Below, in pieces: positions 16,939 through 27,679 of a stretch of DNA of 64,000 nt. Numbering within the stretch: the first letter of the stretch is position 1; each line of letters begins with the position of its first letter. Source of the DNA: Paracoccus sp. S-4012 (GTDB lineage: Bacteria; Pseudomonadota; Alphaproteobacteria; Rhodobacterales; Rhodobacteraceae); contig NZ_WKKA01000004.1 of NCBI RefSeq assembly GCF_009674885.1, forward strand, positions 124,001 through 188,000. The letters are read 5' to 3'. Below the pieces are notes generated by a model. That model made no database searches. It saw nothing but the letters and a program-made list of their open reading frames with translations, and was not told the DNA's origin. The translations under genes were made by a program, and so were the position numbers.

Positions 16939-18784
16939 ATGCCAATGCCGACTCTCTTTCCCGTCCTTCCCTTCGATCCCGTGGAGACGCCGATCTCTTA
17001 CGCCACGCGTCTCGCCGCGTTTCATACGGGAGGCCGGCTGCTGCCGTTTCTCCATGACATAGGTGTGAAGCCGAAGGCGTTCGCCGCGGGCGACACTGAG
17101 GCAGTCGAGCGTCTCTGTGCTGTAGCCGGCATCCACAGCGCGCCCGTGCTGCACAACACGGCGCGGACCGTCGGAAAGCGACGTTCTGACCTCCGCGGCG
17201 AGGAGCTCTCGGCCGAGTTCCTTTCAGGCTCGGACACGGTGTTCTGCCCCCTCTGCCTCGCCGAGGACGATGCCGCCGCGAACGGCAACCCCGGCGGGCG
17301 CCGCCAACGACTTTCCTGGGCGCTGCGGGTCGTGCGCACCTGCCCGCAACACCAGATCGCTCTGCTGCGTCGCAAAAGGCAGAGCGAGGACAACCGGTTC
17401 CACGAACTGGCCGTTCGTGCCGGAGCGCGGGGAGACCCTGGTCGCGCTCGTGGAGAGTTGCGAACGCCGGCCTGTCTCACCGCTGCAGGATTATGTGATG
17501 ACGCGGCTCGAGGGTGGAGCTGGGCCTGAATGGCTCGACCAGCATCCGATCGAGCAGGCCGTGCGGGCAACCGAGATGCTCGGGCTTCTGATCGCGTTCG
17601 GCCCCGTCGCAATGCCCAGCGAACAGGGAGTATCGGACTGGGATTGTGCCGGTCGAATCGGGTTTAACTACACCAGCGCAGGAGAATCCGGAATCCGCGA
17701 AGCCCTCCGACAGGCGCAAGCTGCGTATCGGGGCAAGGGTTTGCCGAAACGGTTCAATGTCTTCGGAAGTTTCTATAGATGGCTCGCGTCGCCGAAAACA
17801 AGAAAGGAGGTGGGCGACATCAAGAGGATCATGCGCGAGCACATTCTCGAAACCATGGAGGTTGCGCCCAATGAAATCATCTTGGGCGGGTCGATCCCAC
17901 AGCGTCGTCTCCACAGCGTGAAGTCGCTCGCCCTCGAGGCCAAACTGCAGCCACGCACCTTGCGCAGACTACTCGCCGCCCGCGGTGTCATACCCTCGGA
18001 TGAGAAGATCGACGAATATCATGTGTTCGATGCGGAGGTGGGGAGAGCCGTCGCCGCCTCAGCTCACCGGTTGATTGATGTGCAGGCGCTGCCCAAGACG
18101 CTGAACTGCACCCGGCCCCAAGCAGGCCAACTCCTTGACGAGCAGCTTCTCGTGCGGGTGGGAGGCGCACCAAGTGATGCACCGGGCCGGAAGCAGAGAG
18201 CTGTAGACGGAAGACAAGTGGAAGCGTTTCTCGCGACGTTCGGGAAGGATGCCAGGCGCGTCGACACGCCGCCGGAAGGCTTCCTGACGATCTCGAAAGC
18301 GGCCGAGAAGGCGGGCGTGCCTTGCTACGCCATCGTGCACCTCATTCTCGGAGGTTTTCTGGACGGCGTCGCTCGTCTCGCACAGGTCGAAGGCTATTCT
18401 GGCATCCTTGTGGATCCGAACGAAGTGCGGGCCCAAGCGCACAGATTTCAGCAGGGTCTGTCGCCTGGGGAAGCGTTCGGCAAGCTCAAGGTACCGAAGG
18501 ACACGGGCTGGGCCCTGGTCCATCGCGAGGGCGAGGTCGCCCTGAAACCACTCGTGACCATCGGCCCGAGCGGACACCGCTTCTATCGCTTCGACGAAGC
18601 TGAGGTTTCGGGGTTCGCTCGCCGGTTTACGACGGAGATCCGGATCGCCAATGGCTTGGAGGTCCAGTGCAACGAGGTCGTCTCACGCCTCAAGAAGGAT
18701 CGCATCCGGCCAGTGCTCGCCCGTCGTGAGATCGGACTTGATCTCTACCGTACGGCGGACTTGCCGGCCTCGTACTTCCCCTGA
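16939..18784 (+). pseudogene. tniQ: TniQ-like target-site selector, frameshifted
   Basis: The N-terminal 150 residues are in one frame (MPMPTLFPVLPFDP..., TniQ signature start) and include the zinc-ribbon Cys103-x2-Cys106 (FCPLCL) and Cys135-x2-His138 (TCPQHQ). The rest, from about 17405 (FVPERGETLVALVES...), continues in the next frame for roughly 450 more residues to 18784. One insertion or deletion near 17405 explains the break. Both halves look well conserved, so the lesion is probably recent or could be a sequencing error. The large C-terminal part resembles TnsD-like proteins, suggesting a fixed attachment-site selector. Confidence 0.8.
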
Positions 18785-18831
18785 CAGGCGTTGAACCTGC
18801 GCCAACCCGATCTGCACGATCGCTCCTCATG

Positions 18832-18854
18832 GCCGCCCGCTGGGCGGCTTTTTT
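18832..18854 (+). terminator. Rho-independent terminator after tniQ
   Basis: A 7-bp perfect stem GCCGCCC / GGGCGGC with a 3-base loop, followed by six T residues, 48 bases downstream of the tniQ stop. Confidence 0.85.
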
Positions 18855-19199
18855 CGTTTGGAAATGCGTCGTCCAGGGTCTAATTGTACCATACACAGCG
18901 TGCGGCGTGACCGGATAACGGAAAAAGCACGTCGGCTTTGGAATGGACTCGTTATGGCTGCATAATGTCCAAGTTCGCCGCCGATGAGCGTTACAGATCA
19001 AAATAAATCAATGCGTTAGATGAGCGAAGCGGCCAAGTTATGCCTGCCGCAACAGTTGCGACGACCCCATCCGTCCCTGCGACTGCGCCAGGCGAGCGGA
19101 CGATTCCCTTGTTCCGGGTCGCCATGACCTTCCCTCCGACAAATCGTTCAGAATGGCGACGGCGCGGGTGAAGCCGCCGATCCGCCCCTATCGCGCAGT
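18855..19199. other. 345-base gap between the Tn7-like module and the glycerol transporter operon
   Basis: No gene seen. The first half is AT-richer (around 18880-19060) and carries short recurring pieces such as TAACG/CGTTA and two GATGAGCG copies (18984 and 19020 region), which could be transposase binding sites. A GCCGCAACA at 19046-19054, read on the other strand as TGTTGCGGC, is a possible transposon end. The second half matches the high GC of the core genome, so the island boundary probably lies near 19050. Confidence 0.45.
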
Positions 19200-19226
19200 G
19201 GGGAACCCGGACGAGCCGGATTCCCC
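19200..19226 (-). terminator. Hairpin at the end of the glycerol transporter operon
   Basis: Stem GGGGAA-CCGG / CCGG-TTCCCC with one internal mismatch and a 5-base loop, 8 bases beyond the glpV stop. No U tract on the minus strand, so termination is likely weak or the hairpin protects the mRNA end. Confidence 0.45.
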
Positions 19227-19234
19227 GCGGCGTG

Positions 19235-20950
19235 TCACTGCTGCCAGCTCTGCACCAGCTCGTCATAGCTGACGGTTTCCGGATGCGGATCCTCGTTCTC
19301 CAGCTTCAGCTGGGGTGCGATCGTGCCGTGCTCCTTGGCGTAGGCGTTCCACCATTGGAGGTCATGCTCCTCGGCCAGCTTGGGGCCGATGTCGCCCTGA
19401 ACGCCGGCACGCTCCAGCCGCTCCATCACCTTCTCCTGCTCGGCGCAGAGGCTGTCCATTGCCTCCTGCGCGGTCTTGGCGCCGGAGGAGGCATCCCCGA
19501 TCGCCTGCCACCAGAGCTGCGCGAGCTTGGGATAATCCGGCACGTTGGTGCCGGTGGGCGACCATTGCAGGCGGGCGGGCGAGCGGTAGAACTCGATCAG
19601 CCCGCCCAGCTTCGGCGCGCGGTCGGTGAAGGACTGGTGGTCCAGCGTGGACTGGCGGATGAAGGTCAGGCCGACGTGGCTCTTCTTCACGTCCACCGTC
19701 TTCGAGGTCACGAATTGCGCGTAAAGCCAGGCGGCCTTGGCGCGGTCGTCGGGCGTCGATTTCATCAGCGTCCACGAGCCCACGTCCTGATAGCCGAGCT
19801 TCATGCCGTCCTGCCAGTAAGCGCCATGCGGCGAGGGGGCGAAGCGCCATTTCGGGGTGCCGTCCTCGTTCACGACCGGCAGGCCTTCCTTGACGAAATC
19901 GGCCGTGAAGGCCGTGTAGGTGAACATCTGCTGCGCAACTTCGCCCTGGCTCGGCACCGGGCCGCTCTCGCTGAAGGTCATGCCTTGCGCCGCGGGGGGC
20001 GCAAAGGCCTTGATCCAGTCGAGGTATTTCTGCAGCGCATAGACTGCCGCCGGGCCGTTGGTGTCGCCGCCGCGGGCAACGCAGCTGCCGATGGGACGGC
20101 TGTTTTCATCCACGCGGATGCCCCATTCGTCCACCGGGAGGCCGTTCGGGATGCCCTTGTCACCGTTCCCCGCCATCGACAGCCACGCATCGGTGAAACG
20201 CCAGCCGAGGCTGGGGTCCTTCTTGCCATAGTCCATGTGGCCATAGACCTTCTTGCCGTCGATCTCGCGCCCGGTGAAGAACTCGGCGATGTCCTCGTAG
20301 GCCGACCAAGTGATCGGCACGCCCAGGTCGTACCCGTATTTCGCCTTAAAATCGGCCTTGTTGGTCTCGTCGTCGAACCAGTCGGCGCGGAACCAGTAGA
20401 GGTTGGCGAACTGCTGGTCGGGCAACTGATACAGATCCCCGTCCGGCGCGGTCGTGAACGACTTGCCGATGAAATCGTCGATGTCGAGGTTCGGGTTCGT
20501 CACCTCCGCCCCGGCATTCGCCATCCAGTCGGTCAGGTTGCGCACCTGCTGATAGCGCCAGTGGGTACCGATCAGGTCGCTGTCGTTGACATAGGCGTCG
20601 TAGATGTTCTCGCCCGACTGCATCTGCGTCTGCAGCTTTTCGATCACGTCACCTTCGCCGATCAGGTCATGCGTGACCTTGATCCCGGTGATGGCGGTGA
20701 AGGCGGCGGCGAGAGTCTTGGATTCGTAATCGTGGGTGGTGATCGGCTCGGACACCACCTTGATCTCCATCCCGGCGAAGGGCTGGGCGGCGTCGATGAA
20801 CCACTGCATCTCGGCCTCCTGGGCCGCGCGGTCGAGGCTCGACAGGTCGCCGATCTCGCTGTCGAGGAAGGCCCGCGCCTCCTCCATTCCGGCCTGCGCG
20901 CCGGTCGCCATCAGCGCGAGCGCCATCGCCGTGGTCAAGTGCAGTCTCAT
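19235..20950 (-). CDS. glpV: Glycerol ABC transporter substrate-binding protein
   Basis: 571-residue periplasmic solute-binding protein with a cleavable signal peptide (MRLHLTTAMALALMATGAQA, cleavage after the AQA at about 20). The large size and sequence match the GlpV-type binding protein of the rhizobial/rhodobacterial GlpSTPQUV glycerol importer. It is the last gene of the operon, 39 bases after glpU. The identification rests on family likeness plus gene order; a related polyol substrate is possible. Confidence 0.85.
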   Translation of the reverse strand: MRLHLTTAMALALMATGAQAGMEEARAFLDSEIGDLSSLDRAAQEAEMQWFIDAAQPFAGMEIKVVSEPITTHDYESKTLAAAFTAITGIKVTHDLIGEGDVIEKLQTQMQSGENIYDAYVNDSDLIGTHWRYQQVRNLTDWMANAGAEVTNPNLDIDDFIGKSFTTAPDGDLYQLPDQQFANLYWFRADWFDDETNKADFKAKYGYDLGVPITWSAYEDIAEFFTGREIDGKKVYGHMDYGKKDPSLGWRFTDAWLSMAGNGDKGIPNGLPVDEWGIRVDENSRPIGSCVARGGDTNGPAAVYALQKYLDWIKAFAPPAAQGMTFSESGPVPSQGEVAQQMFTYTAFTADFVKEGLPVVNEDGTPKWRFAPSPHGAYWQDGMKLGYQDVGSWTLMKSTPDDRAKAAWLYAQFVTSKTVDVKKSHVGLTFIRQSTLDHQSFTDRAPKLGGLIEFYRSPARLQWSPTGTNVPDYPKLAQLWWQAIGDASSGAKTAQEAMDSLCAEQEKVMERLERAGVQGDIGPKLAEEHDLQWWNAYAKEHGTIAPQLKLENEDPHPETVSYDELVQSWQQ

Positions 20951-20989
20951 GTCGTCTCCTCCCCAGGATGGGCCTTGCTGGCCCGGTTT

Positions 20990-21390
20990 TTACACCCAGC
21001 GGAACACCGCCGCGGCGTAGATCAGTGACACGAGCAGACCTCCCCAGAGCGGCTCCCCCCAGAGGCCGAGCCAGGCGAGGTTGATGAAGGCCGAGCCGAG
21101 CAGGCTGATGAACAGCCGGTCGCCGCGGGTAGTGCGGATGCCGAGGACACCCCTGCGCGGGGTCTCGGGGAAGCGGATCGCAAGCCAGATGAAGGTGAGC
21201 AGCAGGGCGGCGATGATCCAGAAGAACAGGGCGGTCGGGAAGGTCCAGGCCATCCAGCCGCCGGGATCGAGGCTGCCGGTCCATTCGCGGGCGCCGTCCT
21301 CGACCGGGACGAGGGCGACGAGCCAGCCGAGCAGACTGAGCGTGAACAGGGCCGCGAGGGCGAAGCCTGCGGAGACGGAGCGCGAGCGCA

Positions 21391-21391
<1 letters not shown>
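20990..21391 (-). CDS. glpU: Small membrane protein of the glycerol ABC transporter (DUF2160)
   Basis: 133 residues with about four hydrophobic segments (for example TLSLLGWLVALVPV, ALFFWIIAALLLTFIWLAI and LAWLGLWGEPL). It corresponds to GlpU/DUF2160, a small membrane protein always found between glpQ and glpV in these operons. The start ATG at 21391 overlaps the glpQ stop by one base. Its biochemical role is not established in the family. Confidence 0.82.
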
Positions 21392-23059
<1,668 letters not shown>

Positions 23060-23060
<1 letters not shown>

Positions 23061-24139
23061 CACGCGGCCCGTTCCAGCGGTGCAAGGCGCCAGTCATCGA
23101 CGAAGACCCCGATGCGGGCGGGGTCCAGCGCGACGCGGTCGAAGCTCGCGGGGATCGGCTGGTCCTCGGAGACGGCGAGGTTGAAGGGAGTGCCCGCAAC
23201 CTCGCCCCTGAGGATGCGGTGATGGCCCACGTCCTCGGTGCGGATCAGGCGGAAGGGCAGGCCCTCGGTGGCGGGACGGACGGCATCGGGGCGTACGCCG
23301 ATCTGCACCCGGCCAGCCCCCGGGGCATAGGCGGCGCCCAGCGGGATCGTCGCTCCGGCGACGAGGGCGGCCGCGCCCCGCACCTCGGCGTCCAGCAGGT
23401 TCATCCCCGGCGAGCCGATGAAATAGCCCACGAAGGTATGCGCGGGGGCGTCGAACAGCGACTGCGGGGTGCCGGCCTGCACGATGCGGCCCTCGGACAT
23501 CACCACCACCTCGTCGGCGAAGGTCAGCGCCTCGGTCTGGTCGTGCGTGACGTAAATCATCGTATGGCCGAACTCGCGGTGCAGGGCCTTGAGCTGGGTG
23601 CGCAACTCCCACTTCATCTGCGGGTCGATCACCGTCAGCGGCTCGTCGAAGAGGATCGCGTTCACGTCCTGCCGGACCATGCCGCGGCCGAGGCTGATCT
23701 TCTGCTTGGCATCCGCCGTCAGCCCGCGCGCGCGGCGGTCGAGCGTCTCCGCCATCCCGATCATGCGCGCGACGGCCTCCACCCGCTCCGCGATCCGCGC
23801 CGCCGGAAGGGCGCGGTTCTTCAAGGGAAAGGCGAGGTTCTGGCGGACGGTCATCGTGTCGTAGACGACCGGGAACTGGAACACCTGCGCGATGTTGCGC
23901 GCCGCCGTCGGCAGATCGGTCACGTCCTGCCCGCCAAACAGCACCCGTCCCCGCGAGGGGCGCAGGAGCCCCGAGATGATGTTGAGCAGCGTGGTCTTGC
24001 CGCAGCCGGAACTGCCCAGCAGCGCATAGGCGCCGCCGTCGTTCCAGGTCAGCGACATCGGCTTCAGCGCCCAGTCGGCCTCCGTCGTCGGATTCGGGCT
24101 GTAGCTGTGGGCGAGGCTCTCGAGGCTGATCCGCGCCAT
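23060..24139 (-). CDS. glpT: Glycerol ABC transporter ATPase with degenerate signature motif
   Basis: 359-residue ABC ATPase with a C-terminal TOBE-like regulatory domain. Walker A GSSGCGKTT, Walker B AILFDEP and a normal H-loop YVTHDQTEA are present. The C-loop reads LTADAKQKISLGRG instead of LSGGQ. Start ATG at 24139 overlaps the glpS stop. It works with GlpS as a heterodimer at the cytoplasmic face of GlpPQ. The degenerate C-loop lies in the composite site formed with the Walker motifs of GlpS. Confidence 0.9.
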
Positions 24140-25206
24140 CACGCGGCCCGCGAGCGAGGGGCGGCGCGCGCCAGCCGGCCGCCCTCCTCGAACAGATAGA
24201 CATGCGCCGGGTCGAGCCAGACCGTCAACGCCGCGCCCGCGGGAAGCGGGCGGACGCCCGGGACCAGGCCGATCCAGCGGTCCTCGCCGTGCCGGAGATG
24301 CAGAAAGGTCTCGGCCCCGGTGACTTCGGTCGCCTCTAGCCGCGTTTCGAGCGGCACGGCGCCCGGCTGCGGCTCGAGCCGCAGATGCGGCGCGCGAAAG
24401 CCCGCGGCATAGCGCCCATCGGCCAGATCGACCGGCCAGCGGGCGCGGTCCAGAACCGCCTTGCCGCCCCGCACCTCGATGCGCTTGAAATTCATCGGCG
24501 GGTCGCTGAAGACGCGCGCCGTCACGGCGTCCTTGGGGGCGCGGTAGACCTGCGGCGTCGGGCCGAACTGCGTCACCCGGCCCTGCCACAGCGTCGCGGT
24601 ATTGTTGCCCAGCAGCAGCGCCTCCTCGGGCTCGGTGGTCGCATAGACGAAGATCGCGCCCGACGCCTCGAAGATGCGCGGGATTTCCGCCCGCAGCTCC
24701 TCGCGCAGCTTGTAGTCGAGATTCGCCAGCGGCTCGTCCAGCAACACCAGCCCCGCGCCCTTGACGAGCGCGCGGGCAAGCGCCGTGCGCTGCTGCTGCC
24801 CGCCCGACAGCTCCAGCGGCCGGCGGTCGAGCAGCGGCGTCAGCCGCATCATCTCGGCGGTCCCGCGGACGCGGGCGTCGATCTCGGCCCGCGGCACGCG
24901 CTGCAGGCGCAGGGGCGAGGCGATGTTCTCGTAGACGCTCATCGAGGGGTAGTTGATGAACTGCTGGTAGACCATCGCCACGCCGCGGTCCTGCACCCGG
25001 CGCCCGGTCACGTCCTCGTCCTGCCAGAGGATGCGTCCCGCGTCCGGCTGGTCGAGGCCCGCCATCAGCCGCATCAGCGTCGTCTTGCCTGACAGCGTCG
25101 GACCCAGCAGCACGTTCATGCTGCCGGGCGCGAGGGTCATGTCGGTCGGGTGAATCCAGACCTGACCAGCAGCCTGCCTGGCCACGCCCCGAAGCTCCAG
25201 CGTCAT
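24139..25206 (-). CDS. glpS: Glycerol ABC transporter ATPase lacking the H-loop histidine
   Basis: 355-residue ABC ATPase. Walker A GPTLSGKTT, canonical LSGGQQQR signature, Walker B LVLLDEPLANLD. The switch region reads VYATTEPEEAL, with Thr where His is usual. The start is ATG at 25206 (MTLELRGVARQ); the in-frame extension to 25362 is Arg/Gly-rich and lacks ABC homology. First gene of the six-gene operon glpSTPQUV, all joined by 1-4 base overlaps apart from the last. No glpD, glpK or glpR is in the window. Confidence 0.9.
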   Translation of the reverse strand: MTLELRGVARQAAGQVWIHPTDMTLAPGSMNVLLGPTLSGKTTLMRLMAGLDQPDAGRILWQDEDVTGRRVQDRGVAMVYQQFINYPSMSVYENIASPLRLQRVPRAEIDARVRGTAEMMRLTPLLDRRPLELSGGQQQRTALARALVKGAGLVLLDEPLANLDYKLREELRAEIPRIFEASGAIFVYATTEPEEALLLGNNTATLWQGRVTQFGPTPQVYRAPKDAVTARVFSDPPMNFKRIEVRGGKAVLDRARWPVDLADGRYAAGFRAPHLRLEPQPGAVPLETRLEATEVTGAETFLHLRHGEDRWIGLVPGVRPLPAGAALTVWLDPAHVYLFEEGGRLARAAPRSRAA

Positions 25207-25617
25207 GTGCCGCGACCTCCCCCCCGAAACACAAAGCCCGCGCGCGCCGCCACCGGCCCGGAGGGGGCGCGCCGCCGTCCCCTCCCGGACCAGCGTCACG
25301 CCCGCTCGCGCGCCCTGCGCCCGCTCGCGGCCGATCATCAAGCGCCGTTCGGGTTCCGTCAATGACGCTCACGAGCGGATCAAGCCTCTGACCTTGCGTC
25401 CTTGCGCGCCACGGTGACGGCGTCGCCAGCCCGTCAGAGAAGCATCAGCCTTCCTCGGGCGGCATCACCCGCCCGGCGCCTTCGTGATCCCGGCCTGTGG
25501 GACGCCAGCTCCGTCCGCATGCTGACGGGGCGGGGTTCGAGGCATCCGCGACCCCGAGCGGGGACTTTCGCGGCGCCGCCGCGCGACCGTCGAGAACGGC
25601 GCAGAGCGGCGCGGCCC
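25207..25617. other. 411-base GC-rich gap between bamE and the glycerol transporter operon
   Basis: No gene supported; frames here are Arg/Pro/Ala-rich shadow. It should contain the 3' end of bamE transcription and the promoter of the glp operon (see 25334-25362). No GlpR-type direct repeat could be identified with confidence. Confidence 0.5.
25334..25362 (-). promoter_or_regulatory. Possible sigma-70 promoter of the glycerol transporter operon
   Basis: On the minus strand TTGACG (25357-25362) and GATGAT (25334-25339) are spaced by 17 bases, about 130 bases upstream of the glpS start. The -35 box is good, the -10 box only fair. Confidence 0.35.
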
Positions 25618-26076
25618 TTACCCGTCGAAGAACTGATCCGCGCGGAACCGGCCGAAGTTGCCGAGGATCTGGCGCAGCGCGCCGCCGGCGGTCACGCCCG
25701 GATCGGTGACGCGGCGCGACAGCACCACCACCCGCCCGCGCTCGAGGCCGAAATGCTCGACATTCGAGACCCGGCCGTCCTCGGCGAAGCTCACCGCGAT
25801 GATGTCGCGATCGATTTCCTCGGGGCGGCGCGGGCCGTAATGCTCGAAGCGCGACTTGACGTAGAACCAGGCCGAGCCGGTCAGCAGCCCCTCGGCCGAG
25901 GGCTGGCCGATCAGCGAGGGCAGCTCGTCGCGCGAGGTCTGGCCGACCTGCACGAGCGACAGCGATTCCGCATCCGGGAGATAGCCGTGGTTGCGGTAGA
26001 CCGGCACGCAGGCGGCAAGGGCGGCGGCGAGGGTCAGGGCAAGGACGGGTCGCAGAAGGCGGCGGGGGTGGAGCAT
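25618..26076 (-). CDS. bamE: Outer membrane protein assembly factor BamE (lipoprotein)
   Basis: 152-residue lipoprotein of the BamE/SmpA family, part of the BAM complex that inserts beta-barrel proteins. Signal peptide with lipobox LAAALAAC, then the BamE-type motif VQVGQTSRDELPSLIG (family: x-G-x-T-x-x-x-V-x-x-x-x-G). The start at ATG 26076 places the basic n-region LHPRRLLRP directly before the hydrophobic core. Divergent from yceD, as in other alphaproteobacteria. Confidence 0.88.
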   Translation of the reverse strand: MLHPRRLLRPVLALTLAAALAACVPVYRNHGYLPDAESLSLVQVGQTSRDELPSLIGQPSAEGLLTGSAWFYVKSRFEHYGPRRPEEIDRDIIAVSFAEDGRVSNVEHFGLERGRVVVLSRRVTDPGVTAGGALRQILGNFGRFRADQFFDG

Positions 26077-26222
26077 TGACACCTGTTCTTCCTGCCTTCC
26101 GTTGTGCCGGCCCGGGGGCCGCGCGCGCTGGCGGTTGACGCGCCTCGCCTGCCTTAGCAAACTCGGACGGGCCGCTCAAGAATGTCGCCCAAGGCCCCGC
26201 GGCCCAGCACCGGAGTCCCCTC

Positions 26223-26750
26223 ATGGCCGCTTCCCCGCCTTCCACGGACCGCCTTCGCGTGTCGCAGCTCTCGCGCCGGACGCCGACGCAGGTGGACCTC
26301 GCGCCCGACGCGGCCGCCCGCAAGCGGATCGCCGCCGCCCTCGACCTCGTGGCCCTGCCCCGGCTGCGGCTCGAGGGCCGCATCGCGCCCTCGGAGGGGG
26401 ACGCCTTCCGCTTCGAGGGGCGGCTGACGGCCGAGGTCGTCCAGCCCTGCGTCGTGACGCTCGCCCCGGTGACCAGCGGCATCGACGAGCCCGTGGCCCG
26501 CACCTGGTCGCCCCACGCGGCCCGGCCCGAGGGCGGCGAGGAGGCCGAGATGGGCGACGACGAGCTCGAGCCGCTGGGCCAGGCGATCGACCTCGGCGCT
26601 CTGATGGAGGAGGAGCTGTCGCTGGCGCTGCCGCCCTATCCGCGCGCGCCGGGGGTCGAGGCCGAGGAGGAATGGTCAGCGGGCGACGACGCGGAGGAGC
26701 CGGAAACGCGGCCCTTCGCCGGGCTTGCGGACCTGCTGAAGAAGGACTGA
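26223..26750 (+). CDS. yceD: YceD family (DUF177) protein
   Basis: 175-residue YceD/DUF177 protein. The family Cys and surrounding region (EVVQPCVVTLAPV) and the acidic C-terminal half (DLGALMEEELSLALPPYPRA) are seen. YceD is linked to 23S rRNA/ribosome assembly in other organisms and is normally followed by rpmF; here rpmF does not follow. Divergent from bamE with about 146 bases between the starts. Confidence 0.82.
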   Translation: MAASPPSTDRLRVSQLSRRTPTQVDLAPDAAARKRIAAALDLVALPRLRLEGRIAPSEGDAFRFEGRLTAEVVQPCVVTLAPVTSGIDEPVARTWSPHAARPEGGEEAEMGDDELEPLGQAIDLGALMEEELSLALPPYPRAPGVEAEEEWSAGDDAEEPETRPFAGLADLLKKD

Positions 26751-26835
26751 GCCTGCGCCGACGCGCCGCGGGCGGCGGGGCTTGCCGGGCGACGGGCGCC
26801 GGGGCATGCCTCACTGACCCCCGGCAGAAGCCCGC

Positions 26836-27522
26836 ATGACACGACCTGCGTCCTCACCACCGGAAACACCGCCGCCCGAGGCCACCATGCCCGGCGCGGC
26901 CACCATCGGCGCCGACCGGCTGCCGCCGCCCGGCGTCCGCCACAGCGCGGCCGAGGACGCGCAGGGCATCGCCTTCGGCGCCGGCATGGCCGCCTTCGGC
27001 ATCCTGATCCTCACCCATCTTGGCCTCGTTACCGGCCAGACAGCGGGCCTCGCGCTGCTGATCGCCTATGCCACCGGCTGGGGCTTCGCGCCGCTGTTCT
27101 TCGTCGTGAACCTGCCGTTCTATGCGCTCGGCTACCTGCGCTTCGGTCTGGGCTTCACGCTGAAGTCCTTCGCCGCCGTCGCCGTCCTCTCGCTGCTGGT
27201 CGCCTGGCTCCCCGGCCACCTTTCCTTCGAGCTCCTCGACCCGGCCGTCGGCGCGGTCCTCTACGGCTTCGTCACCGGCGCGGGGCTGCTGGCGCTGTTC
27301 CGCCATGGGGCGAGCCTCGGCGGCATCGGCATCGTCGCGCTGATGGTGCAGGACCGCTGGGGCTGGCGTGCGGGCTGGGTGCAGCTCGGTTTTGACGCGG
27401 CGCTGTTCGCCGCGGCGCTGACGGTGCGCGAGCCGGTGCAGGTCGCCTGGTCCTTCCTCGGCGCCGCGGTCCTCAACCTCGTGATCGCCGTGAACCACCG
27501 CCGCGACCGCTATATCGCCTGA
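26836..27522 (+). CDS. YitT family membrane protein
   Basis: 228-residue integral membrane protein of the YitT/DUF161 type, about six membrane spans, starting with a Pro-rich cytoplasmic tail of roughly 35 residues. Family landmarks: early GxGMAAFGILIL segment, TGQTAGLALLIAY and the loop GASLGGIGIVALMVQ. Function of the family unknown. Just after the stop a GGGCGG/CCGCCC hairpin (27523-27538) without a U tract may mark the transcript end. Confidence 0.8.
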   Translation: MTRPASSPPETPPPEATMPGAATIGADRLPPPGVRHSAAEDAQGIAFGAGMAAFGILILTHLGLVTGQTAGLALLIAYATGWGFAPLFFVVNLPFYALGYLRFGLGFTLKSFAAVAVLSLLVAWLPGHLSFELLDPAVGAVLYGFVTGAGLLALFRHGASLGGIGIVALMVQDRWGWRAGWVQLGFDAALFAAALTVREPVQVAWSFLGAAVLNLVIAVNHRRDRYIA

Positions 27523-27604
27523 GGGCGGAACCCCGCCCTGCCACGGGCGTTCCCGGATCAGACGCCAAATCACTGGCGGTATTGGTCAAACGGGGAACCC
27601 TCTC

Positions 27605-27679
27605 ATGAACTCCATCATCTATCTCGTCGGCCTCGTCGTGGTCGTGCTGTTCATCCTCTCGCTCCTGGGGCTGCGCTGA
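27605..27679 (+). CDS. 24-residue single-span membrane peptide
   Basis: Encodes a 24-residue hydrophobic peptide beginning MNSIIYLVGLVVVVLF and ending LGLR. Similar very short peptides (MNSIIYxVGLVVxxx...GLR) are, as far as I recall, common in alphaproteobacteria and generally missed by gene finders. Its stop overlaps the ATG of the next membrane protein gene (TGATG), implying translational coupling. Confidence 0.65.
   Translation: MNSIIYLVGLVVVVLFILSLLGLR

Noticed and set aside
18955..19010. CGTTACA (18990 region) as a Tn7-like right end
   Set aside because: Read as TGTAACG it has the TGT start, but neither a partner sequence near 11.5 kb nor a 5-bp duplication supports it.
18880..19060. 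Possible tRNA or attachment-site gene at the island boundary
   Set aside because: No cloverleaf-like arms, TTC-loop or CCA-type end could be found on either strand.
19232..21028. 598-codon plus-strand frame opposite glpV
   Set aside because: Antisense shadow: the minus frame has a signal peptide and binding-protein sequence, this one is Leu/Arg/Gly/His-biased noise.
26751..26835. Terminator between yceD and the YitT gene
   Set aside because: GC-rich with partial dyads but no clean stem or U tract.
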